Source: Chitinophaga terrae (ex Kim and Jung 2007)
GTDB taxonomy: Bacteria; Bacteroidota; Bacteroidia; Chitinophagales; Chitinophagaceae
Reading direction: 5' to 3'
DNA length: 64,000 nt
NCBI RefSeq assembly: GCF_900107795.1
Contig: NZ_FNRL01000008.1
Coordinates: 1-64,000 of the forward strand
Position numbers and translations under genes: made by a program. Below the pieces are notes generated by a model. That model was not told where the DNA came from, did no database searches, and saw only the letters and a program-made list of their open reading frames with translations. Positions 35,512-42,945 of the stretch are shown piece after piece. Every line of letters starts with the position of its first letter. Position 1 is the stretch's first letter.

Positions 35512-35844
35512 ATGAATTGGAAAACGTTAACCAGTGAGGAGCAATTGTCGGAGATCAATTCAGCATCCGCTGAAGCGCCGGTAGTAATTTTTAAACACAG
35601 CACCCGCTGTTCTATCAGTTCTATGGCGAAAGGGAGGTTAGACAGGGCGACTGCGCCCGCAGGGTTAACGTTTTATTACCTTGATCTCATTGCTTACAGG
35701 TCTGTATCCAATAAGATCGAAGAAATGTACCGGGTGCCTCATGAATCGCCGCAGGTACTTGTTATCCGGAACGGAGAATGCATTTACAACGAGAGCCATA
35801 CAGGTATCGTCATGGATGAAATAGTGGCGCACGCGGGATTTTAA
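35512..35844 (+). CDS. ytxJ: Bacilliredoxin-like monothiol protein YtxJ
   Basis: 110 aa thioredoxin-fold protein of the YtxJ (DUF2847) family. Predicted active cysteine is C33 in KHSTRCSISSMAK, where the usual second cysteine of CxxC is absent, as expected for a monothiol protein. The cis-proline region is HESPQVLVIRNGE and the tail is HTGIVMDEIVAH. In Firmicutes YtxJ is associated with bacillithiol; several Bacteroidota also make bacillithiol, so removal of bacillithiol from mixed disulphides is the likely cytosolic role. It is directly coupled to the small lipoprotein gene. Confidence 0.85.
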   Translation: MNWKTLTSEEQLSEINSASAEAPVVIFKHSTRCSISSMAKGRLDRATAPAGLTFYYLDLIAYRSVSNKIEEMYRVPHESPQVLVIRNGECIYNESHTGIVMDEIVAHAGF

Positions 35845-35915
35845 GTCCTGCGGGTCTGCCTGTTCCGCTACCAGGGCATAAAGTTTAAAAGACCTTGTGC
35901 GGGATTTTAAGTCCT
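35833..35915 (+). repeat. 17-bp direct repeat spanning the end of ytxJ
   Basis: GCGGGATTTTAAGTCCT occurs at 35833-35849, covering the last sense codons and stop of ytxJ, and again at 35899-35915, 66 bp downstream. The second copy is in non-coding sequence. Origin unknown: a small tandem duplication or target-site remnant. The 194-bp gap 35845-36038 otherwise holds only the ubiX -7 element. Confidence 0.6.
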
Positions 35916-36008
35916 TCCCCTTTTGCTGCCATCAGCCCCAGGGCTGGTTATCTTCTTCTCTCTTTTATAGTTACTATAGTTTTCTGAACCAAAACGCTCA
36001 GAATAGGC

Positions 36009-36016
36009 TAGCTTTG
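36009..36016 (+). promoter_or_regulatory. -7 element of ubiX
   Basis: TAGCTTTG matches TAnnTTTG, 22 bp before the ubiX ATG. No TTG at the expected distance; the nearest comparable triplet is CTG within TTTTCTG upstream. Confidence 0.45.
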
Positions 36017-36038
36017 CCAGTGAACAATAGCATAGCCA

Positions 36039-36617
36039 ATGAACCATCGTATAGTAGTGGCAGTAACCGGGGCAAGCGGCTCCATCTATGCCCGTCAATT
36101 GCTACAGAAGCTGCATGCAGCTGCTGACCAGTTGGAGGAAGTAGCTGTTGTAATGACAGAAAATGCCAAAACAGTCTGGGAAACAGAATTACAGGACCAG
36201 GGATATAAGGATCTGCCTTTCCGCTTTTATAAGCAACAGGATTTCATGGCGCCTTTTGCATCAGGATCCGGGAGGTTCAATACCATGATCATATGCCCGT
36301 GTTCGATGGGAACGCTGGGCAGGATCGCCACCGGCATCTCCAACGACCTGATCACCCGCGCCGCAGATGTAGTATTAAAAGAACGCCGCAAACTGATCTG
36401 CGTGGTAAGGGAAACGCCCTATCATCTTATCCACATTAAAAACATGGAAGCCGTTACGGCCGCAGGAGGGATCATTTGTCCTGCCACTCCGTCTTTCTAC
36501 AGCCTCCCTAAAAACCTCGAAGAAATGGCTGCAACAGTGGTAGACCGCATCATAGACCTGGCAGGTATTGAACAAAAAACCTACAGGTGGGGGAGTGAAA
36601 ACAAGAACGAGGATTAG
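36039..36617 (+). CDS. ubiX: Flavin prenyltransferase
   Basis: Joins dimethylallyl phosphate to FMN to make prenylated FMN, the cofactor of UbiD-type decarboxylases. 192 aa. Seen: VAVTGASGSIYARQLLQ (phosphate-binding N-terminus), the conserved MIICPCSMGTLGRIATGISNDLITRAADVVLKE region read as CPCSMGTLGRIATG then NDLITRAADV, ERRKLICVVRETPYHLIH and PATPSFYSLPK. The motifs are complete. Cytosolic. The gene precedes aroQ by 32 bp, probably one transcript. The UbiD partner is not in the window. Confidence 0.93.
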   Translation: MNHRIVVAVTGASGSIYARQLLQKLHAAADQLEEVAVVMTENAKTVWETELQDQGYKDLPFRFYKQQDFMAPFASGSGRFNTMIICPCSMGTLGRIATGISNDLITRAADVVLKERRKLICVVRETPYHLIHIKNMEAVTAAGGIICPATPSFYSLPKNLEEMAATVVDRIIDLAGIEQKTYRWGSENKNED

Positions 36618-36649
36618 TAACTTAGTGCCTTATTCAACCACAGACAGTC

Positions 36650-37075
36650 ATGCAAATCGCTATTATCAACGGCCCAAACCTTAACTTGCTGGGCAAGCGC
36701 GAAACAGGTATATACGGAAGTGAATCGTTCGAAAATTATTTTAAACAACTGGAAGCACAGTTCCCTGATATACAATTTTCCTATTACCAGAACAATGTAG
36801 AAGGAGAACTGGTGAATTACCTGCATGAAGTAGGTTTTTCCTATGATGGCATCCTGCTGAACGCCGGCGCCTATACACATACCTCCGTGGCCATCCGTGA
36901 TGCCATCGCCGGTATTAAAACACCCGTACTGGAAATCCATATCAGCAACGTATATGCGAGGGAAGAGTTCAGGCATACCTCCCTCATCGCGCCCAAATGC
37001 GTGGGCGGCATCTATGGCCTGGGCCTGAAAGGCTACCACCTGGGAGTAGAGTACTTCCTGCTGAACAAAGCGTAG
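36650..37075 (+). CDS. aroQ: Type II 3-dehydroquinate dehydratase
   Basis: Third step of the shikimate pathway: dehydrates 3-dehydroquinate to 3-dehydroshikimate. 141 aa, normal for the dodecameric type II enzyme. Seen: INGPNLNLLGKRETGIYG with the lid arginine (R17) and catalytic tyrosine (Y22), NNVEGELVNYLHE, LNAGAYTHTSVAIRDAI, the catalytic histidine in EIHISNVYAREEFRHTS, and the C-terminal GVIxG-like GGIYGLGLKGY. It lies directly after ubiX. Repeat element C begins one base after its stop codon. Confidence 0.95.
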   Translation: MQIAIINGPNLNLLGKRETGIYGSESFENYFKQLEAQFPDIQFSYYQNNVEGELVNYLHEVGFSYDGILLNAGAYTHTSVAIRDAIAGIKTPVLEIHISNVYAREEFRHTSLIAPKCVGGIYGLGLKGYHLGVEYFLLNKA

Positions 37076-37299
37076 ATTTCACGCGTAGGTTTCACGCGAA
37101 GACGCAAAGGGGGCAAAGAACGCAAAGAATTTTTTTTAAGGAAAATAAGAGAGCAAAGTGAGGGAAGATTGTGTTATTTAACTATAATATATTATTCGCT
37201 ATATTATTCTCTCTCTTTGCCTCTTAAAATCCGCTTCGATCCAAAATTCTTTGCGTTCTTTGCCCCCTTTGCGCCTTTGCGTGAAATCTCCGTGAAAAT
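37076..37299. repeat. Palindromic intergenic element, copy C (inverted orientation)
   Basis: Core 37089-37287 (199 bp), with further GTGAAA/TTTCAC steps out to 37076 and 37299. Outer arms GTTTCACGCGAAGACGCAAAG and its near-complement are followed by a 28-bp perfectly matched GGGGGCAAAGAACGCAAAGAA-type segment. The inner arms are the most diverged of the family; the centre reads GTTATTTAAC. The asymmetric box lies in the right half as CTTAAAATCCGCTTCGATC, so the element is inverted relative to A and B. It starts at the aroQ stop codon. The rest of the gap to 37447 (about 150 bp) shows only a near -7 match TATCTTTA and no gene. Confidence 0.9.
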
Positions 37300-37447
37300 T
37301 TCGATTTTTAGTATTATCTTTAGGACGTTGTTCATTACCCGAGCAATTACACCGTTTAAGCGGTTCCCGCCTTTATTCTTTCCATGAAGTCCTTTATGCT
37401 TTCCATGCTTTAAGCTTTTTAATTCTTATTAACCAACATCAATTGCT

Positions 37448-38263
37448 ATGAAGAAAAAAGGATTTCTTATCGACATGGACGGCGTTATTTACAAAGGAAG
37501 CGAACCAATTCCCGGCGCTGTCGAATTTATCAATGGACTTAAAGAAAAAGGGTTGCCTTTCCTGTTCCTCACCAACAACAGTCAGCGGACCAGCAGGGAT
37601 GTTTGCTATAAGCTGAATAAAATGGGCTTCCGGGTTAATGATACCGACATCTTTACCTGCGCAATGGCAACAGCCAGGTACCTGGCTTCAAAAAAGGAAC
37701 ATGGTACTGCTTATGTAATCGGAGAAGGCGGATTGCTTACAGAACTCTACAACGCAGGATACTCAATAGTAGACGATCAACCGGATTACGTGATCATAGG
37801 CGAGGGCAGAACTATTATGCTGGAATCTGTAGACAAAGCGATCAACATGATCATGAGAGGATCTAAACTGATTGCTACCAACCTGGATCCTAACTGCCCG
37901 ATGGGCGAAGGTAAATACAGGGTAGGCTGCGGCGCCCTGGTTGCGATGCTGGAATGCGCTACAGGCATCAAGGCTTTCAGCGTGGGAAAACCTAGCCCTA
38001 TTATGATGAGAATGGCCAGGAAAGCGTTACAGTTAACAACAGACGAAACGGTGATGATCGGCGATACAATGGGAACAGATATACTAGGCGCAGGCTCTAT
38101 GGGCTTTACTACCGTACTTACGCTCACCGGTGTTACAAAGAGAGAAGACCTCTCACATTTTGGTTATTCCCCTGACTTTATTATCCAATCCATCCACGAC
38201 CTGCTCGACGAAGAACTATTCAACCAGGTGATAGGCGCCCAGGTAACCGCCGACGTCTGGTGA
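37448..38263 (+). CDS. HAD-IIA family sugar phosphatase (NagD-like)
   Basis: 271 aa. Haloacid-dehalogenase phosphatase with nucleophile motif I FLIDMDGVIYKG (first Asp), motif II LFLTNNSQRTS, motif III lysine in VGKPSP and motif IV MIGDTMGTDILGA. The C2-type cap (about 85-190) marks the NagD/IIA subgroup, which dephosphorylates nucleoside or sugar monophosphates. Cytosolic. The exact substrate cannot be read. It lies between elements C and D, which nearly fill the intergenic space on either side, and ends convergent with the M42 peptidase gene. Confidence 0.9.
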   Translation: MKKKGFLIDMDGVIYKGSEPIPGAVEFINGLKEKGLPFLFLTNNSQRTSRDVCYKLNKMGFRVNDTDIFTCAMATARYLASKKEHGTAYVIGEGGLLTELYNAGYSIVDDQPDYVIIGEGRTIMLESVDKAINMIMRGSKLIATNLDPNCPMGEGKYRVGCGALVAMLECATGIKAFSVGKPSPIMMRMARKALQLTTDETVMIGDTMGTDILGAGSMGFTTVLTLTGVTKREDLSHFGYSPDFIIQSIHDLLDEELFNQVIGAQVTADVW

Positions 38264-38272
38264 TTTCACATG

Positions 38273-38460
38273 GTTTCACGCAAAGTGGCATAAGAAGCAA
38301 AGAGCGCAAAGATTTTTGTTTTAAGAAAAATAAGAAAGCAAAGGAGGGGAGATTATGTTATTTGTTATATAACATAATCTCCCCTCCTTTGCTTCTTAAA
38401 ATTCGCTTCGGTCCAAAAAATCTTTGCGCTCTTTGCTTCTTATGCCACTTTGCGTGAAAC
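38273..38460. repeat. Palindromic intergenic element, copy D (inverted orientation)
   Basis: 188 bp core with perfect 45-bp outer arms (38273-38317 and 38416-38460), the longest exact match in the family, and inner arms around GCAAAGGAGGGGAGATTATG. The centre contains GTTATATAAC. The box is CTTAAAATTCGCTTCGGTC in the right half, as in copy C. Extra TTTCAC/GTGAAA steps extend it to 38264-38470, so it fills the whole gap between the convergent HAD and M42 genes (stop codons at 38263 and 38474). Confidence 0.95.
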
Positions 38461-38473
38461 CCGCGTGAAACCA

Positions 38474-39574
38474 CTACAAATATTTGAAATTTGTTTTAGG
38501 AGTGATGTTCAGCAGGGTTTGGTAGATCAGTTGGATGGTATTTTCGATATCATCTTTCTTCACCATTTCTACGGTGGTGTGCATGTAGCGGAGCGGAAGA
38601 CTGATGAGTGCAGACGGTGTTCCGTCGTTGCTGTATGCAAATGCATCCGTATCTGTTCCTGTGCTGCGGCTAACAGCATGCAGTTGGTGAGGGATATCGT
38701 TTTTCTTTGCTGTTTTGATGATCAGATCGCGGAGGATGTTGTGAACAGCAGGGCCATAAGTAATGCTTGGTCCGCCGCCGCACCTGATCTCGCCTTCTAT
38801 GTTCTTGTTGATCATCGGGGTGGTAGTATCGTGGGTCACGTCTGTAATGATCGCTACATCCGGTTTGATACGTTTGGCGATCATTTCGGCGCCTCTTAAT
38901 CCTACTTCTTCCTGTACCGCGTTAACTATATAAAGGCCGAAAGGCAACTGCTGTTTGTTCTCTTTCAGGAGTCGCGCTACTTCAGCGATCATGAAGCCGC
39001 CGATGCGGTTGTCGATAGCCCGGCAGATATAATAATCATAGTTCAGCACTTCGAAACCGTCTTCGAAAGTACATACGCATCCAACGTGGATGCCCAGGTC
39101 TTCTACTTCTTTTCGGGAGCGTGCGCCGCAGTCAAGGAAAATGTTCTCCACTTTTGGTTGCGGTTCTTTACCATCGCCGCTCCTGATACGGGTGTGGATG
39201 GCTGGCCAGCCAAATACGGCTTTTACCACGCCTTTTTCTGTATGGATATTCACCCTTTTTGACGGCGCGATCTGCTGATCGGAGCCCCCGTTGCGGATCA
39301 CATATATTAAGCCTTCGGGAGAGATATAATTCACAAACCAGGAGATCTCGTCGGCATGGGCTTCTATTACTACTTTAAACGGGGCTTTGGGATTGATCAC
39401 CCCTACCACTGAACCATATGCATCAACAAAATGTTCGTCGATATACGGCGTCAGGTATTTCAGCCAGAGTTTTTGTCCTTCTTTTTCAAACCCGGTAGGA
39501 GATGGGTTATTCAGGTAATTAGCCAGGAATGCCAGCGATTCCTTATTGAGTATGGATTTTTGTTTTTTAGACAT
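38474..39574 (-). CDS. M42 family metallopeptidase (glutamyl aminopeptidase type)
   Basis: 366 aa dizinc aminopeptidase of the TET/M42 family. Seen: PSPTGFEKEGQKLWLKY at the start, first metal ligand in EAHADEISWFV, bridging Asp in RAIDNRIGGFM, the catalytic Glu pair in QEEVGLRGAE, a further ligand in ITDVTHDTTTP, and LRYMHTTVEMV with the last histidine. These enzymes form dodecamers and trim peptides from the N-terminus in the cytosol. No signal peptide. The single gene ends at element D; its upstream gap holds nothing recognisable. Confidence 0.92.
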   Translation of the reverse strand: MSKKQKSILNKESLAFLANYLNNPSPTGFEKEGQKLWLKYLTPYIDEHFVDAYGSVVGVINPKAPFKVVIEAHADEISWFVNYISPEGLIYVIRNGGSDQQIAPSKRVNIHTEKGVVKAVFGWPAIHTRIRSGDGKEPQPKVENIFLDCGARSRKEVEDLGIHVGCVCTFEDGFEVLNYDYYICRAIDNRIGGFMIAEVARLLKENKQQLPFGLYIVNAVQEEVGLRGAEMIAKRIKPDVAIITDVTHDTTTPMINKNIEGEIRCGGGPSITYGPAVHNILRDLIIKTAKKNDIPHQLHAVSRSTGTDTDAFAYSNDGTPSALISLPLRYMHTTVEMVKKDDIENTIQLIYQTLLNITPKTNFKYL

Positions 39575-39638
39575 AATTACATTCTATAATAGTGATCGGA
39601 CAAATGTAAGGAAAAATAGCGTTGTGTGCCGATGCCTG

Positions 39639-40478
39639 CTATGCCAGCAGGATGAGGAAATGGATAACGGCAGAAAGGGCCATAAGCCCGTCCAGCACGA
39701 AGTAATAGAGGTAATCGGCATGGCTGTGCTGGGCCTTGCGGGTAAGGAGGGCGGTGATCAGTACCGGTATCATCAGGGTGATGACTGCCGGGAACGAAAT
39801 GAACGGCCCCATCAAACCGGCGAATATCGCCGCCAGCAACAGGGAGAAGTAATACAGTTTGTTCAGCATCGGCTCATCCAGGTACGTGATCAGCGTACGT
39901 ATCCCTTCTTTTTTGTCGGATTCCAGGTCCCGGTAATCGAACAGTATACAAATCGCATAGATCAGCGCAAAGCGGTGTACAACCAGCAGCACCACAGATT
40001 CCCTGAAGGGCGTGTTAGCTACCAGCGCCGGCAGCAGGGTGGTAACATAGGTCCATACCCCTGTCAGGAACAGGGTTTTCCCAATGGCTATTTTGCTGAG
40101 CCACCGGAAAGTGGGATGGGGGATTTTGGGTGCGGAATAGAGGAAGGTAAGTACTACGCTGCCGCTTACAGCTAGCCAGTGAGCTCTTAGCTGCCAGAAA
40201 AAGTAAATGGCGCCCAGCATCCCGATCACGAAAAACACCAGCATCATATTCCGGTGCCGGTCGCCCCAGTGCAGCCTTTCAGAGCCTGAATAAGTATTGG
40301 GGGTAAGGTACCAGTGAAAATTATAACTGCAAATAGTAGAAAAGAAAACGAAGAGGTAAAACGTAGTTTGATCATATTCCAGGTCCAGCAACTGGTTTGT
40401 CTGCCATATCATCATCACTGCGCACAACGAAATGTAAACAGACGAGAACAAAAAGAAATTGAACAAACTCCTTACCAT
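39639..40478 (-). CDS. UbiA-like polytopic membrane protein
   Basis: 279 aa from the ATG at 40478; the frame stays open 15 codons further but that part overlaps repeat element E. About eight or nine hydrophobic helices. The motif DYRDLESDKKEGIRTL corresponds to the second aspartate motif (DxxDxxxD-like) of UbiA prenyltransferases. The first aspartate-rich motif is not clear: HWYLTPNTYSGSERLHWGDRHR stands in that region. It may be a UbiA homologue with altered or lost activity, a common class in Bacteroidota. Inner membrane; substrate unknown. Confidence 0.75.
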   Translation of the reverse strand: MVRSLFNFFLFSSVYISLCAVMMIWQTNQLLDLEYDQTTFYLFVFFSTICSYNFHWYLTPNTYSGSERLHWGDRHRNMMLVFFVIGMLGAIYFFWQLRAHWLAVSGSVVLTFLYSAPKIPHPTFRWLSKIAIGKTLFLTGVWTYVTTLLPALVANTPFRESVVLLVVHRFALIYAICILFDYRDLESDKKEGIRTLITYLDEPMLNKLYYFSLLLAAIFAGLMGPFISFPAVITLMIPVLITALLTRKAQHSHADYLYYFVLDGLMALSAVIHFLILLA

Positions 40479-40516
40479 ACAACAAAAGTATAAATTTCGA
40501 GGAATCACGCAAAGTG

Positions 40517-40689
40517 GTTTCACGCAAAGAAGCTAAGGAGCAAAGAAGCATAAGAAGTTTGACCGAAGCGAATTTTAAGAAAGCAAAGGAGTTGAAGATA
40601 ATGTTATATAACACAATCTTCAACTCCTTTGCTTTTTCCTTAAAACAATATCTTATGCTTCTTTGCTCCTTAGCTTCTTTGCGTGAAAC
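40517..40689. repeat. Palindromic intergenic element, copy E
   Basis: 173 bp, same orientation as A and B. Outer arms are a perfect 39-bp inverted repeat identical in sequence to those of copy A. Inner arms AAGGAGTTGAAGAT and complement enclose GTTATATAAC; the right inner flank has lost a few bases (TTTTTCC instead of TTTCTTATTTTCC). The box is GACCGAAGCGAATTTTAAG. It lies 10 bp beyond the acyl-CoA carboxylase stop codon (40700) and before the UbiA-like gene. Confidence 0.95.
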
Positions 40690-40699
40690 CCGCGTGGAA

Positions 40700-42238
40700 T
40701 TACAAAGGGATGTTGCCGTGCTTCTTCCGGGGCATGGTTACTACTTTGTTTTCAAGCATTTTGAAGGCTTTGATGAGTTTTACACGGGTCTGGTCCGGTT
40801 TGATCACCTCGTCGATATATCCTTTTTCTGCGGCCAGGTAAGGGTTCGAGAAGCGCTCTGTATAGTCGGCTACCAGTTCGTTCATCCTCGCTTCCGGATC
40901 AGGGGCGGCATCGATCTCTTTTTTGTAAATGATCTCTACGGCTCCTTTGGCTCCCATTACGGCGATCTCGGCCTGCGGGAAGGCGTAGTTCATGTCGGCG
41001 CCGATATGTTTGGAGTTCATTACGCAGTAAGCGCCGCCGTATGCTTTGCGGGTGGTTACCGTTAATTTTGGAACGGTAGCTTCGCTAAGGGCAAACAGCA
41101 GTTTGGCCCCGTTGGTAATGATACCATTCCATTCCTGGTCGGTACCGGGCAGGAAACCCGGTACATCTACCAATACCAGCAACGGGATGTTGAAGGCATC
41201 GCAGAAGCGGGTGAACCTGGCTCCTTTAACGGATGCATGGATGTCGAGCACCCCGGCCAGGTGAGCCGGCTGGTTGGCAACGATGCCAATGCTGCGGCCG
41301 GCGATGCGGGCAAAGCCCACTATCATGTTTTCGGCGAAGTTTTTATGTACTTCAAAGAAACTTTCTGCGTCTACAATAGCTTCAATAACCTCTTTCATAT
41401 CATATGGCTGGTTCGGATTAGCCGGGATGAGGGTATTGAGAACTTCCCTTACTTCGTTGCCGGGGGTATACGGGTATACCGGGGCGGTTTCTTCGCAGTT
41501 TTGCGGGATATAGCTCAGTAATTGTTTCAGGTATTGAATGCATTCTATTTCATTGGCGCAGGCAAAGTGGGTTACTCCGCTCTTGCTGGCATGGGTTTGC
41601 GCTCCTCCCAGTTCTTCGGAGGTCACTTCTTCATGGGTTACCGTTTTAACCACGTTAGGGCCGGTTACAAACATATAGGAAGTTTGCTCAACCATGAGAA
41701 TGAAGTCGGTGATCGCAGGCGAGTAAACGGCTCCGCCGGCGCATGGGCCCATAATAGCGGAGATCTGCGGGATCACTCCTGAAGCCCTGGTATTGCGATA
41801 GAAAATATCTGCATAGCCTCCCAGGCTTACTACTCCTTCCTGGATCCTGGCGCCTCCGCTGTCGTTCAGCCCTATCAGCGGCGCCCCGTTTTCCATGGCC
41901 AGGTCCATGATCTTGCAGATCTTACGGGCATGAGGTTCAGACAAACTGCCTCCGTAAACCGTAAAGTCCTGGGAAAAAACGTAGACCAGTCTGCCATTGA
42001 TAGTTCCGTAACCGGTTACCACGCCATCCCCGAGGAATTGTTCCTGGTCGGTGGTCATGCCCCTGTTCCGGTTAGTGACCAGCATATCCAGTTCCTCGAA
42101 AGAACCTTCATCCATCAACAGTTGTAACCTTTCCCGGGCAGTAAGTTTACCTTTCTTATGCTGAGAGGCGATACGTGCTTCGCCTCCACCCAGCATTGCC
42201 TCGGATATTTTCGACTGTAATTCTTCTATTTTATCCAT
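40700..42238 (-). CDS. pccB: Acyl-CoA carboxylase beta subunit (propionyl-CoA carboxylase type)
   Basis: Carboxyltransferase that moves CO2 from biotin to propionyl- or another acyl-CoA. 512 aa from the ATG at 42238; a TTG two codons earlier is part of a TATATTTG box. Seen: [15 protein letters not shown], the first acyl-CoA oxyanion region [12 protein letters not shown] and [33 protein letters not shown], and the second half with [19 protein letters not shown] and [11 protein letters not shown]. These are diagnostic of the PCC-beta/MmdA group. The biotin partner (alpha subunit) is not in the window. Cytosolic. Element E lies directly downstream. Confidence 0.92.
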   Translation of the reverse strand: MDKIEELQSKISEAMLGGGEARIASQHKKGKLTARERLQLLMDEGSFEELDMLVTNRNRGMTTDQEQFLGDGVVTGYGTINGRLVYVFSQDFTVYGGSLSEPHARKICKIMDLAMENGAPLIGLNDSGGARIQEGVVSLGGYADIFYRNTRASGVIPQISAIMGPCAGGAVYSPAITDFILMVEQTSYMFVTGPNVVKTVTHEEVTSEELGGAQTHASKSGVTHFACANEIECIQYLKQLLSYIPQNCEETAPVYPYTPGNEVREVLNTLIPANPNQPYDMKEVIEAIVDAESFFEVHKNFAENMIVGFARIAGRSIGIVANQPAHLAGVLDIHASVKGARFTRFCDAFNIPLLVLVDVPGFLPGTDQEWNGIITNGAKLLFALSEATVPKLTVTTRKAYGGAYCVMNSKHIGADMNYAFPQAEIAVMGAKGAVEIIYKKEIDAAPDPEARMNELVADYTERFSNPYLAAEKGYIDEVIKPDQTRVKLIKAFKMLENKVVTMPRKKHGNIPL

Positions 42239-42276
42239 ATGCAAATATATAAGCGGAATAAGTAAAGGTAAGGTAA

Positions 42277-42314
42277 AACAAAAAGCAAAAGGCGGTTGCC
42301 CTTTGCTTTTTGTT
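42277..42314. terminator. Terminator upstream of pccB, after the 42336 lipoprotein gene
   Basis: Stem AACAAAAAGCAAA / TTTGCTTTTTGTT (ends at 42277 and 42314) closed by GG/CC pairs near the loop. Being A-rich on one side and T-rich on the other it can work leftward for the lipoprotein gene ending at 42336. Confidence 0.7.
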
Positions 42315-42335
42315 GAATAAGATATTTAACAGTTA

Positions 42336-42797
42336 TTAACGTCTTGATTTAATAATGCTGATCTTGGGTGTGAGGATGGTATCGCTGGAATTACCTGCAT
42401 TGTCGAGTACAAATACCTTGAACCATAAACTGTCGGGAGCGGCCCCTTTATCTTCATTCCATAATTTAAAATCGCTGGAGATCAGGCGCATGGTCACTTC
42501 TGCATTAACGCTGTTACCCCTGTTGGCTCCAATTTCAGGCATTTTAAATTCTGTATATTTATCCACAGGGCCTGTAGGCGGCGGCTGCAGGAATATGATC
42601 TGCCAGTTGATAGAATTTTCAATATCCCCGTCCCCATCTTTTACCCGCAGTACCACATCCAGTCTTTCAGTCGCACTGTCGATGTCCGGCAAACTGTAAC
42701 GGAGGAACGAAATCTCGGGCTTAGTACCAGTTTTATCCTTTTTACAAGCCAACAGGACGCCAGACGACAGGAATAACAAAAGGAGCAGTTTCTTCAT
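42336..42797 (-). CDS. Hypothetical lipoprotein, 153 aa
   Basis: Signal peptide with lipobox VLLAC (lipidated C18) followed by KKDK. The mature part is one beta-sandwich-like domain of about 130 residues with no recognised family: KPEISFLRYSLPDID, then VVLRVKDGDGDIENS, which resembles the DGDGD turn of Ig-like or calcium-binding strands, and a C-terminal FKVFVLDNAGNSSDTIL. The last part reads like an Ig/Y_Y_Y-type strand pair. Predicted outer-membrane anchored. It has a textbook promoter only 4 bp from its ATG (42802-42831). Function unknown. Confidence 0.8.
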   Translation of the reverse strand: MKKLLLLLFLSSGVLLACKKDKTGTKPEISFLRYSLPDIDSATERLDVVLRVKDGDGDIENSINWQIIFLQPPPTGPVDKYTEFKMPEIGANRGNSVNAEVTMRLISSDFKLWNEDKGAAPDSLWFKVFVLDNAGNSSDTILTPKISIIKSRR

Positions 42798-42801
42798 AAA
42801 A

Positions 42802-42831
42802 CAAACCTACATTAATTTAGGAAATATACAA
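42802..42831 (-). promoter_or_regulatory. Promoter of the 42336-42797 lipoprotein gene, near-leaderless
   Basis: On the minus strand TTG (complement of 42829-42831), 19-nt spacer, TAGGTTTG (complement of 42802-42809), then TTTT and the ATG at 42797. Exact consensus fit. Transcription would start at or within a few bases of the ATG, so the mRNA should be leaderless or nearly so. Confidence 0.55.
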
Positions 42832-42915
42832 ATATTCATTCATCTCTATTCTTCCTTATCAAAACGTTTTTTTTAAACATTTGTTACTGAAAACGGGGAG
42901 ATTTATTCTTCTCCC

Positions 42916-42923
42916 TACCTTTG
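42916..42923 (+). promoter_or_regulatory. -7 element of the LuxE-like gene
   Basis: TACCTTTG matches TAnnTTTG, 22 bp before the ATG at 42946. The preceding bases contain a GGGAGA/TCTCCC inverted repeat (about 42896-42915); no TTG at -33. Confidence 0.45.
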
Positions 42924-42945
42924 CAGGGATCAAGACCGATTTTAC

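Noticed and set aside
27995..40689. Palindromic repeats as a CRISPR array or leader
   Set aside because: Copies are kilobases apart, have no spacers and no cas genes are near.
42242..42249. TATATTTG on the minus strand just before pccB, a possible promoter
   Set aside because: It ends 3 bp before the ATG, so transcription would start inside the coding sequence, and no TTG lies at -33. Treated as chance.
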